The notes under the pieces were generated by a model. The model had not been told where the DNA came from. It did no database searches and saw nothing but the letters and a program-made list of their open reading frames with translations. The translations under genes were made by a program, and so were the position numbers. Below, piece by piece: positions 43,205 to 54,323 of a stretch of DNA of 64,000 nucleotides. The stretch lies in contig OX387190.1 of assembly GCA_947561395.2 (NCBI GenBank), forward strand, positions 11,154,858 through 11,218,857, in the 5' to 3' direction. The stretch is from Buxus sempervirens (Eukaryota > Streptophyta > Magnoliopsida > Buxales > Buxaceae). The stretch's first letter is position 1. Each line of letters starts with the position of its first letter.

Positions 43205-44414
43205 TTAGTTCACTTTGAGGCACTTTTGTTTTATAAAATAGTATAAGTTCTTGTTTTAATTCTAGTGCAGCTTCTAGTATTAAATATGTTGAATTCCACC
43301 TATGTTCAATATCTAGGGTAATTTTTTTAGGTTGCCTTCCCAAACTTGCACAATAATTTTTAAATTCTCTAGCAGTTGTGCTAGATTGCTTTAAATATCT
43401 TACTGCATCTCTAATATTCGTTAAATGAAATTAGACAATTTTTAAGCCATCCTGCACAACTAAATTTAGGATGTGACAAGCACATCTAACATGAAATAAA
43501 CATCCCTCTACATTTAAGTTTAAGTGTTGTTTTAATATGTCTATTGCAACATTATTACACTTGCATTATCAAGTGCTACAGCCATTACTTTATTTTGTAT
43601 TTTATATTTTCTTATATTATATGCTATAGCGTTTGCTATAGCTGGTCCAGAATGTCTAAAATCTAGTGCTTGAAAAGTTAGTATTCTTTTTTCCATACTC
43701 CAATTCTCATCTATATAATGTGCAGTTATAGCTAAATAACTTATTTGTTGTCTATTTGTCCAAATATCTAAGGTTAAAGCTACCTTAAAGTTATTGTTTG
43801 AAAAAGTTTCTATTAATCCGGTTTTCATTTTTTCGTATAATGTTATAGCAGTCTTTCTTAAAGTGTGGTATAAGAGGGTCTATATGCTGGTGCTAAATAT
43901 TTAGTTATTAGATGGCTAAATCTTTTAGATTCTATTAATCTAAAGGGTAATTCTTCTTGCATTACCCACTTTACAATTTCAAGCATAGTTTCTTCTTGAT
44001 TAAAAAGAAAATTGCTATAATTAACACTACTGTTGGAAATTTGGGCTTGCCTAGGGTCTATTTGGCCATGTCTTGGAAGGCATTTCTGCAAATGCCGTTG
44101 CAAGTGGCATGTACCACTTTTTCCTTTACAACTAAAATTTCTTTTGCAATGGTTACAAACTGCCCTCTCTTCACTCCCTATAGTTTCAATTGTAAAATTT
44201 ATCCAAACACCGGAGGTTCTACTCCTCTTGGTGCTCCTAGGTGGTAGGGAAGATGATCCCATCTCTTGAGAAGGAAACTCAGAATCATGATCTTGGATGG
44301 GAGGGTCACCATATGGGGATTGGGTTACATCATCAAAAAAAGTTAGGTCAGAATTGGGTCTAAGAAATTCCCTTTCCTCAATGTTAAATAACATAGATTG
44401 CCTGGGGTCCATTA

Positions 44415-47143
44415 TGTAACGCCCCGGTTCGGGGTCAATTTTTCCAGACCCGAGTTATTGAAGGTGGCCAAAGCAACTAAAAATATAGAATAATTTAAAA
44501 CTTTTTCTAAATTCATTATCAAAGTTATGTGCAGAAACATGAAATAATGATCATTAACAATTAAGGTTTAACATCTACAAATTTTTCTCAAACTCATAAA
44601 CTATTCTACGACTAAAAGTACTACCCCTTTTACACACTAGTCCAAAGCTTGTCGTCCTCGCCAAGAGTACCTAAAAATGAGGAAAACTGAAGTGAGAATA
44701 AATCTCAACAAGTAACAATGTGCATGCAGTAAAACAGTCCATAATTTTTTACAAAATAAGTCATGAGGTGAAACAATAAAACAAAATCACGATAATATAT
44801 CCAAGGCAATCATCAAACCAAACCACGCATGAGTGACATGACAGGACTCATGAACTGAAACCACTAAATAAGTTACTCCTGTGCCCAAGTTCGCCACCTC
44901 ATGGCTTACATGATAATGGGGCCGAGATACACAGTCATCCATTCCTCCGTCAACCATCAATGTGGATCACCCCCGAGATACACGGATAGACTGGCGCATA
45001 CAATCCAATCAACTGCAAATATGTAATCAGGGGAATACCAATCCAGTTATAGATATATGGATCGTCGACAAACACAGCTAATACCAGTGCATGTACAAGT
45101 CACAAGTGAACTACAAGCACAGCCAAAATATAGCTCTCATGTGCAAGTCACAAGTAAACTAAAATATGACCAAAGCACGGTAAGCCGATGTCTCATTAAA
45201 GCACACGGTGGTAATCCAAATAAACTAATGCCGAGATACACGGCTAAATACCAGGTTGAGATACACAACGGGTCTGGATTGCTGCCCTCGTCAAGATACA
45301 CGACGAAATGCATAAATGGAAAACAGGTTTAACTTACCAAACAATTTCATTTCACTTCCTAACTAAGCTATGGATCCACACTAAGCATTACCCGCTAGAC
45401 ACAACTCACAACCAAAAATATTCAATAATAACTCATCTCAAAATAGAATATGCTCAAATGATGATATAATTTCTCAGTTAACAATAAACATCTCTTCCCA
45501 AGATACATAGGAGAAGAAATTAACCACTCTGAGATACACGGAGGAAAACCAATGACTCTACCCTCTTACCGATGAAATCATATGCAAATAATCAGGAATA
45601 TAATATGGAAAGTAAGAAATTGTTCAGATCTGGAAATAAATAGATATCACAAATCTAAATCTTGAAACCATGCCATCTTTACTAAATTATGCCCTATTCA
45701 TTAATTAATTGTCTAAACAGTAATTTATTGATGTGAACCCCCTTAATTTACCCATATGAAAGTGTTAGATAATTTGCCAAATCAGTATCTTATGATTCCC
45801 TAAAATTCATCCCCTAGTTGGTTGTTATTCTAGATATTCACTAAAGAATACCCAAAGTTCCCCTTTAAAGAACCTAAGGTATCAAAACTTATTAACTTTG
45901 ATATTTAACCCTTCCAGAGGTAAATTTAGGTATGAGGTGAAGTTTAGGGATAGGTGATGCTGCCCAAAATCAAGTCTAATTAAGTTAAGTTCTTTTTTTC
46001 CTCAAAGCATCTCTATAAAATCCATCTTTACATTCATCGTCCCAAATTACTATCCTTTAATCCAAATTTAATTCCACCACTTCCTACATCTCATATTAAC
46101 CTAATTACAGGTGTTGCAACTTTCAAATTTTCAGAAAAACCATTAAAAATGAATTTGGGCTCTAATCTCAAAAATCTGGAAATTCTGACAGAGGCCGCTC
46201 GACTAGGCGCTCGAGCTGTCTATCGGGCGTTCTCTACTAGTAAGTTTCTTCTTAGGCCGCTCGCAATGGCGCTCGAGCGATAATATGGGCGTTGGGTTTT
46301 CAAGTTCTATTTCAAATACACAAGCAGAGCGCCTGCATTTACGCTCGAGCGGTCTATCGAGCGCTCGGCCATTTTCAGTGTTTTCTGGGTTTTTCTGATT
46401 TTCCGAACTTTCATAAATTTCAATGGTTTTGAATTGTTTCTAATCTCCTTATTTTCATTCCAAATTGCTTCTAAGATAATCCTAGCCTCATCTCAGTGAC
46501 TAAAAATTTATTTAAGTTTTTCCCAGTAATTTAATCTCCTATAATTAATACTTTCCTAGATTATTAAAGAGAGTTTAAAAGCAAAATCAAATTTATAAAT
46601 CACCCAACTTTTCAAACGAAATCTAAATCAAATTAAACCATGATCAAACATCTTAACACATGAAAATCATGCAGGTTCTCCAATTTTCAAAGGGGTTTGC
46701 TACTTGCCTCATTGCATGAACTCAAATCTGCCGAAATCCCTAACTGTCCACCAATTTTTTAAGCTCGATCGCACCCCTTTAGACTTCTCCAAATCCAATC
46801 TCCACCGTTCAGATTGAAGTTCCCCAGTAATTTGCTCTGCATAATTTGAAATTTTAAAACTTAAATATTAGTTCTTGCACTTCTCCTTTATAATATAAAT
46901 TAAATTCCTATTTTTCCTTTCTAGTTACCTTTACAACTAAATCTCTCTAATTTATTCTTTAATTATTTATTTATTTTATTTTTGGAAAAATCTAGGGTTT
47001 TACTCATTATTAAATTTAAAAAAAAAAGTTGTAAATAAATAATATAATAGTAAATTATTGGTGATACACTACCTATAGTAAAATGAGGAATAATGTACGC
47101 AAAAATCCAGTAGGAAAATTCTCAAGTAACTGGAGGGGTTACA
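44415..47143 (-). mobile_element. Solo LTR K2 (large Ty3-type)
   Basis: In plus-strand reading it starts TGTAACGCCCCGG and ends GGAGGGGTTACA (TG...CA). No gag or pol. It contains three CGCTCGA triads (46,196-46,363), seven copies of a GAGATACACGG box (44,930-45,540), and a segment (GTCGTCCTCGCCAAGAGTACCT) typical of Del/Tekay-like LTRs. It begins two bases beyond the hAT transposase ATG. No 5-bp duplication is visible (CATTA against AACGG), so one edge may have been altered. Confidence 0.6.
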
Positions 47144-47917
47144 AACGGTCCGGCTTAAAACCCAGTTTCCTTAGGCAATTATCTCATCCTTTGTGACAAA
47201 ACTTTCCTAGACATGCACTTAGTTGCACAGTAGTCACCAATTATACCAGGTTTTAAAATAATAAGAAAGGTAGAAGGAGAGACTTACTTATATATATAAT
47301 ATTTATACTAATTTTAAAATCAGAAAATTAAATAGAAGAATTCCTCTTTAGAATGAAGCTTGAACTTTGCAGTTGAAGCCTTCAACTTCCAGAGTCCAAC
47401 TTCCCACTTTTGATGCTTGAACAATTTAAAGAATGTAACTATTTCTTGAACTTCCCACTTATAAAAGAGAGTAAGAGATTGTAGAAGAGGTGTGGTTTGG
47501 AGTGTGAAGGGTTAGGCTATTTATAGAAAGCCAAAAGTGGCTATTTACCACCTCTACCCTCCAATATGACTGTTATTTGCCAGTTGGAAGGGTGGAAATT
47601 GTCATTTACAGTTAATTGTAAGCATACCCCCTAATATGGTTATTATATAGCTGTTGAGGGGTAAAACAGTCAAAAAAGGGGGAAAACACTTCTGGAGGGT
47701 TATTTGGGGCTAGTCGTAGCCAAACGACTAGCCCCTTGGCAGGCCACGCGGGTGGCCCACCGGCCCACGCCAAGCGCGGGTTGTGCCGCCCGCATACCGA
47801 ACGGGCCGCGTGCCTAACAAGCCGCGTGCCCAAAGGGCCACGTGCCCAGATATATGGGCACGACACGACACAGCTACAGTGGTGGACCGTGCCGGCATGG
47901 CCCGATAAACATCCCTA
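47144..47917 (-). promoter_or_regulatory. hAT 5' end: terminal repeat, promoter and leader
   Basis: Minus strand from 47,917: GC-rich terminal and subterminal repeats (GCCGGCACGG, GGGCACGTGGCCC), then TATA box CTATAAATAG (47,517-47,526), a leader without ATG pressure and a GTAAGTCTCTCC-like splice donor near 47,285. A 5' intron probably followed, now holding LTR K2. Confidence 0.5.
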
Positions 47918-47925
47918 CTTCATAC
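47918..47925. repeat. hAT target-site duplication, right copy
   Basis: CTTCATAC, identical to 1899-1906. Confidence 0.75.
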
Positions 47926-48108
47926 TAACCAAAATGCCCTTTACTTTTAATTCTATTTTTCTTTATATCCTTACACATATAATTACTTATATTCCCCAAA
48001 ACATCCTTCAATTTATTCATTTTTTTTTGTCTCCCAATTAATTGCATCCAATAATTTAGTTCTTTTGCTACGCAAATAGCGTGTGCATTTCCCCCAGTCT
48101 TTTAAACC

Positions 48109-48148
<40 letters not shown>

Positions 48149-49047
48149 GTGTGTGTGTGTGTGTATGGCTATGCGTGTAAGCAAATAATAGCAATTAGAA
48201 AATGCTATAAAACATTTTACATACCTTTCATCAATAGGATTAAGTATTATTTGTAGCGGAAATCTATAGGATTCTTAAGTGCATAAGCCAAGTGGTTTCT
48301 GATTTAGATCTTAATTGGATGATCCAGACAGATGGGATCTAGGCTTCTTGTGATTTTCAGTAAACAAATAAAAATAATTAAATATGGATAGCTGGAAAGT
48401 TAATGATTTCATTTGAAGAAAATAGGGAGATTAGATCAAAATTTGGATATCTGGGGATTTGTGCATTCATTTGGAAAGCTCGATTCAATTAAAAATATCA
48501 TGGAGAATAAATCTATAAATGTTGGAAGAGATCCAAAGATTAGATATGGAATTATAAAAGAAAAGAGTATTTTAGACTTTTCCCATTTAGCCAACTTATT
48601 ATTATGATTAGTAAATTAATTAGATAATTATTGGATTAGAAAATTTAAATTTGACCTAAGTTTGGTTTGGTTTGAGTATAAATAGCAAGATTTATAGCCT
48701 AATAAGTGAAAGAAGGGCCTACTCAGTAATTATGTTTAATTAGGAGACTTAATTTGGGAAATATAGGAGATTATGAGGTGTTTATGTAATATCTAAAAAT
48801 AGGGATGATAAATAGCACGAAAATTCACTAAATAAGGAGTTTATTTTGTATGAGACTCATGAAAGAGGAACTAGAAAGGAGAGTTAAGATAAGATAGGCA
48901 AGTGGATTAGTTGGGAAGTTTCCTAATTCAATTAGGACTTCTAATTTGATGAGCCTATAACAAGGAGGCGTTAGGGAAGATTAGGGTTTCCAATTAATTC
49001 AAACGTGTAGAGAAAAGAGGAGAAAAAGGGCTTTTACACATCTCTAA

Positions 49048-49107
<60 letters not shown>

Positions 49108-49258
49108 CAAGAGACTTTAAGAGAAGAAGATGCTGCAGAAATCTTCTGACTAGCAGCCATCAAAGTTTGAACTGGAGATGATCCACCGTTGGATCGGCCT
49201 CAAATTTCAAGGTTATGTTCATGATTAATAGGGCTTCAATCTAAACAGTGGAGATAGT
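47926..49258. other. Intergenic or LTR-derived DNA with microsatellites
   Basis: No gene. (CT)n then (GT)n at 48,111-48,164 and (GA)n at 49,051-49,104. The part from about 48,650 has a TATA-like TATAAATAGC (48,678) and a leader-like GA-rich stretch, and may be the beginning of the LTR whose end is K4 (to 51,310). Confidence 0.35.
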
Positions 49259-50502
49259 GGCTCCGTTTGGTAACGCTTTTGCTTTCTTGCTTTTGAAAGC
49301 AAAAAAGTACTTTTCTGCTTTTCAAAAGATCTTTTGTTGAAGCAAAGCTGTTTGGTAAATTTTGCTTTGTTGCTAAAAAGAAAAAAAACATGTTTGGTAA
49401 CTACAGTTGCATATAAATTGCTTTTATATTATCATATAAAACTACCGTAAACAATTGATGCATTCTACTTAAAAATATACTCGAAGTATATTGTAATGGG
49501 TGCGCAATAATCGGGTCGATTCAAGTTGAATCTATTTATTGGTAGATTGGGAAAACCCAAAACCAAACCCAACTCGCTAATAATCGAGTTCAACCCACCA
49601 ACCCGATTAAAATTTTTTAATTATAAAAAATATACCAATAGAAAAATAACGTGAATTAATGATACAATTTAGGGTTAAACGGGTCATTATCAAGTTAAAT
49701 GGGCCATTGTCCGAGTTAAATGGGTCATTATCAGGTTAAACGGATCATTATTGGGTTAAGCAGGTCATTATCAGGTTAAACGAGTCATTATTTGGTTAAA
49801 TGGGTCATTATCATGTTAAACAGGCCATTATTGTGTTAAACGGGTTATTATCGGGTTGAACGGATCATTATTGTGTTAAGCGGGTCATTATCGGGTTAAA
49901 CGGGTCATTATCAGGTTGAACGGATCATTATCGATTTAAACGGGTCATTATTGGGTTAAACATGTCATTATCTAGTTTAACGGGTTAGTATCGGGTTGAA
50001 TGGATCATTATCGGGTTAAACATTTCATTATCGAGTTTAATGGGCCAATATCGAGTTGAATGGATTATTATTGGGTTGAGCGGGTCATTATCGGGTTGAA
50101 CAGATAATTATTGGTTTAACGGGTCATTATCGGGTTATACGGGTCATTGTCGGGTTTAACGGGTCATTATCGGGCTAGATTCGAGTTGATCCGAATAGGA
50201 ACGGGTTACTAATTTTCCAACAGGTCAACGCGAACCCATTTATTCGGGTTGGATTGGACATGATGGGTCAATTTTTTCCCGATTTAGTTTTGTATCATAG
50301 GTTTTAGAAGCAAGAAAGCAAATTTATGATTAGAATGAGAAGCAACATTTCTATGCTTCTTTTGAAAAGCAATGAAATTGCTTTTTTGCTTCTTATAAAT
50401 TGCTTCATGTGTGCATAACCAAACAGCACTTTTGCTTTCGAAAGCAATTTTTTGCTTTCAAAAGCAAAAAAGCACTTCTGAAAAGCGTTACCAAACGGTA
50501 CC
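49259..50502. mobile_element. TIR transposon, non-autonomous, superfamily unclear
   Basis: The left end GGCTCCGTTTGGTAACGCTT and the reversed right end GGTACCGTTTGGTAACGCTT match at 18 of 20 bases. A 3-bp AGT flanks both sides (49,256-49,258; 50,503-50,505). The arms carry repeated CTTTTGAAAGCAAAAA boxes. The centre holds the 20-bp array and no transposase. The short duplication fits PIF/Harbinger or CACTA, but the end sequence is diagnostic of neither. Confidence 0.6.
49672..50175. repeat. 20-bp tandem array, about 25 copies
   Basis: Unit consensus AACGGGTCATTATCGGGTTA, with drift among copies (CGGATC, AGGTTG, TTGGGT). It sits in the middle of the TIR element and is bordered by GGGTT-rich sequence like that of the hAT MITE at 42,240. 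Confidence 0.85.
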
Positions 50503-50505
50503 AGT

Positions 50506-51562
50506 GTTTGGAGATCTCTAGAGTGGTGCAAAAATCACTGCAACATAGATGTACCTTGAGGTTTATTGAAAAAGAGGATTTCGTTAGATCAAAGAGAAGA
50601 AGGAACCTTTGCTGTGTTTGTTTGGATTTGCAAGAGGATAATATCTAGATCTTTTGGAGCAAATTTAATCAAAGTAATGCAAGTAGTCCCGTCAAACTTG
50701 CATTAAAAACAGATTTTTGGATTTCTTGGGATCCATGTTTACACACATGATTTATTGGAGTTTTTATGATTAAATCCTTGTATGTTGTGATTTATTTGCT
50801 TTGGATTGATTTGGCACATTTTAGAAGTGATATTAGATGTTTTATTGGAAGCATGATCTTTAGTTTTAGTTTTGAAATTCAGAAGTTCTAAAAAATCCTG
50901 GAAAAATTAGCAATTTGCACAGTCGCCCACTCAGACGCCCTTTCGTATTTGTTTAATTTGCTTAGAGCACCCAATTCACATCGAGCACTCGAACGAGTGC
51001 CCCGCCTATGCTTTATTTGGATTTTGGAACCCATGAGCAGAATTTAGAAAATTGTACGAGCGCCTGACCCATCGCTCAAATGCCATAGTATGCACCCAAA
51101 TTCAAAAAACCCAAAAAATAGTCGCCCAATACGATGCCTGAGCACCACCTTGAGCGACCAAGTAAAGTTATGATTTAAGCCAAACGCTCAATAGGCCGCT
51201 CGACATTGAACGCTCATAGTCAGATTTTCCTATTTAGAGATTTTGATCTAGTTTTCGATTCGATACTTGTTTTTTAGAGATTCCAACTCATATACCAACT
51301 AGATTAGGTGTAAGACCCTGAATTTTTAGATAATAATTAAGGCATAAATAAATAAAAGAAAATATGGATATGAATAAAGTGAAAATAAAAGCGTGGAAAT
51401 TTAGAGTATTAATAATTTAAATAAATAATAATTTTAAAATAAAAGAGAATTTTGAAAAGAAATCAATTTAGGAGGATAAAAGAGTATTTTAGTAAATTCC
51501 AAGAAGACAAATTAAATCATTAAATAATTAATAGAAATGGCAATTAGAAATTAAAGTTTAGT
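50506..51562 (+). repeat. LTR fragment K4 and start of another LTR
   Basis: 50,506-51,310 continues the leader-like sequence left of 49,258 and carries a diverged cluster of GCTCGA-type half-sites (50,930-51,240) like K2 and K3, in the opposite orientation. At 51,311 TGTAAGACCCTGAATTTTTA looks like the first bases of a further Ty3-type LTR, which is lost after 250 bp where K3 begins. The boundaries are uncertain. Confidence 0.4.
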
Positions 51563-54323
51563 TGTCACGCCCCAGAACCAGATCTGCCTCTCCAAGGCAT
51601 CCCCCAGTCCCAGGCTGTGACGAGTGGATCATTGTACTTGATAAAATGCGGAGGTTTTAAAACTTTTTTCTAACAAGTGCAAGTGATAAACAATTTATAC
51701 TTGTGCATATCACAAGTGTGTATATATATAAGAAATATAAACATGCTGACTATAAGTTAGTTACAAAAAGACGGATGACTAATCACTCCTTTCAGAGTAT
51801 AGGTTTTACAATCCAAAAGAAACTATACATGTACGACAGAATAAAATCCTAAGGCCTATAATAGTCTTCCTCTCTATACCCAATGGCATTTTCCTTGCCT
51901 CTATCGCCAACCCGGTCCTTCACACCGGACGTCGATGGATCTGAAAAATAAGATAATAAACAACTGTGAAACGAATGTCTCAGTAAGCAACACATGCATG
52001 ATCGGTGAAACCACAGTTTATGCAGATAATATTCGATAAACCATGACATGCGAGTAGTTCTAATACTATAAAATCCACAGCATCTTAATGTCATACAAAT
52101 AGTGCATGCATGTGCCTCAGTGTACAGGTAATCCATTTAATAGCAAATCATATATTCAATCTTATCACTTGTTATCTAGGATGTTATATATGATATGCAT
52201 GGCCCCATCTAGCTTCACCGATTACACATGGTAGTTAGGCATCTACGCCGATTGCCCTTAACGTACATACATCAATTTCCAATTACCCGTGGCAAATGGG
52301 CATCAGCCACCGATGTTGCTGGTGCCGAGATGATACAACAATATAGAACCAAACAACAGTAACTTAGCCATGCCATACATATATAGACAATCCTAGTTAA
52401 GTCTATGGATCCATATCTTAAAGGTTCATTATACTGATGTGTCCATTTATCAAATTCACAGCAAATATAACAATAGAGAACATAAACAATAACACTTCAA
52501 ATGTCCAAGCTTGTGTGAAGGATGCTAGTTCTCTATCTTCAAGCTAGGATGGACAATGGTCCACTACCCCAACTGAAATGAACCGCACAAACTACCCACA
52601 AAGACTTACTATTCAATTATTCATAACAGTACCACATGCACACTTGCATGGAAAATGCTCAAGGGCAGCCCATGGCCTTACCCGAGTCAATCTTGGGCCA
52701 AGCCCACTTTCATTTCTCATGGATTCTGGGCCACTGCCCTCAATACAATATGTCAATGATCAATGGCCACTACCCTTTTATTCAATGTATCAATATCATT
52801 GGGCCACTACCATTTCATCTCATATTAACAAGTAATAGGCCAATGCCCTTAATATCATGAAATTAAAACGGGCCAATGCCCTTCATCTTATGTGCCAAAT
52901 TTAGGACCGAAGCCCTTCATATCATGTATTGTGTATTCATAATGAAATTCAATGATAAATGATAAGTTTTCCATAAATTTCTACATTTCATAACTCATTT
53001 GGGCAACCTATGCCTCAACTCTTTCGATACTTGTACAACTTGGTTTTGGTTCTTGATTTCTACTTCTAAGGGTTATTTGAAAAGTGCTCGAAGTGACGGA
53101 ATCAAATTATCCTACTTCTATAGGAATCTGGGATAAAAACTCTTTGTAAGACCTTCTTTGGTAAAACGTACCCAAAATCCTTGTTATTTGGAATTTTGAG
53201 ATACTTCCAGTTGCAGCACTTCCTAGATACCTAACTCTCACTTATACATAGGTTAGATTTGAATAAAAATAATTGGTAGTTTAATCTGGACTAAAAACTC
53301 AAAATTTGAAAAATCTGTACAGGGCGCCGATGGGTCGCTCGAATCTGCTTTGAGCGGCTGGAAAATAGCTCTCAGGTTCTCTGTTTCAGGCAGGTCGCTC
53401 AAATAATCGCTCTAACGGCCATGCCTTAAGTTTTTACCTAAAAAGGGCGTCCGATACCGTGCTCGAGTGGTATCTCAGGCGACTAGGTTTCTCAGCAGTT
53501 CACGAAATCCGAACTTTTGGGATTTAGGGTTTTTTTTTTCAAATCTCACTTTTTTTTTTTTTTTTTTTTTTGTGTTTTTGGGTTCTAAATTGCTTCTAGC
53601 ATGTAGGGAAATCTATTTCCTATAAAACCCCCCAAGAAATTTCTCTCTTATTTGCACTAACAATGATTTTCACATTCAAACCCTAACATCTCCGCATGGC
53701 ATACGAATTTGGCCAAAGCAAGAAATACAGGTAATGGTGGTATTGCTTACCTCTTGCAATCACTCAAGTAAATCTTCTTGCTTCCTTTGCAACCCACGAA
53801 TTAGCACCCCTTGGCTCTTTGGAGATTTCTCCAAGCTTCCAAGCCTCCAAACAAAAATGGTTTCTTCTCCTTGCAAGGGTTTCCTCAAATGGGTTTAGAA
53901 GTGTATGGGGGCGATGAGGGAGAGATGAGGGAGAGAAAATGAGAAGAAGAAGACGAAGAATGAGTGTGGGAGAGAAGATGAAGAATGAAGAAGGTTAGGA
54001 GAGGAGAAGAAGGGATCAGGTGTATGCTCATACAAATGGGGTTTGGGTTCTCCCCCTTTTTTTTCTTCACTTAAGCAACTCCCACAAACAGATTTTACAA
54101 GTTTGTCACTCTCCTCTTATTACACACAACACTAACACTTAGCCATTTTCTCACTTAATATCCAACCTTATTCAATAAACTAGAGATTGCTCGCATTCAT
54201 AGGCCACTGTCGAGCCGGGGCTTAGCCACTTTGCTGGCTTCAAGCTTGGGCTTCTCCAACTTCACCTACACAATAAGTCCACCAATTAGGGTGTGCCAAG
54301 GGTATTGGAACTGGGGTTTCACA
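51563..54323 (-). mobile_element. Solo LTR K3 (large Ty3-type)
   Basis: Plus-strand reading runs TGTCACGCCCCAG to GGGGTTTCACA, 2761 bp, no coding region. Like K2 it has CGCTCGA triads (53,325-53,481), an internal degenerate tandem repeat (GGGCCACTGCCCTT-like, 52,725-52,925, about six copies), and GCATGTGTTGCTTACTGAGAC (minus) at the place where K2 has TGCATGCACATTGTTACTTG. A 20-T run lies near 53,552. No clear duplication at its ends. Confidence 0.6.

Larger units (their letters stand above)
41614..44412 (-). pseudogene. hAT transposase, N-terminal and catalytic part
   Basis: Coding starts at ATG 44,412 (MDPRQSMLFNIEE). A BED zinc finger follows (VWINFTIETIG ... AVCNHCKRNFSCKGKSGTCHLQRH), which binds the transposon ends. 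Next come the PFRLIESKRF and ALTLDIWTNRQQISYLAITAHYI segments of the RNase H-like core, then RCACHILNLVVQDGLK and HRWNSTYLILEAA. Below 42,006 it continues with MPIAKDIFPAMEAKILKYWQDM. Breaks: a frameshift near 43,860, another near 43,556, a ten-T run at about 41,634-41,643 that shifts the frame, and the Harbinger-like insertion 42,007-43,204. The gene continues at 2,915 after removal of K1. Confidence 0.88.
1907..47917 (-). mobile_element. hAT transposon shell containing all nested insertions
   Basis: The left end reads TAGGCTGGCCCGGCACGG and the right end, reversed, reads TAGGGATGTTTATCGGGCC and then GCCGGCACGG, so both ends start TAGG and share GC-rich subterminal sequence. A perfect 8-bp duplication flanks them. 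The transposase gene runs on the minus strand: promoter near 47,520, BED finger at 44,100-44,250, catalytic core down to 41,614, and C-terminal dimerisation domain at 2440-2915. Transposase codons on the two sides of the solo LTR K1 join in one reading phase through a Ser/Thr/Asn/Gln-rich linker, which ties the two halves 38.7 kb apart to the same gene. Without insertions the element would be about 4-5 kb. It is long dead: at least three frameshifts plus three insertions in or beside the gene. Confidence 0.78.

Noticed and set aside
44410-47148. 5-bp target duplication for K2
   Set aside because: Flanks CATTA and AACGG do not match; none of the nearby alternatives fits TG...CA ends.
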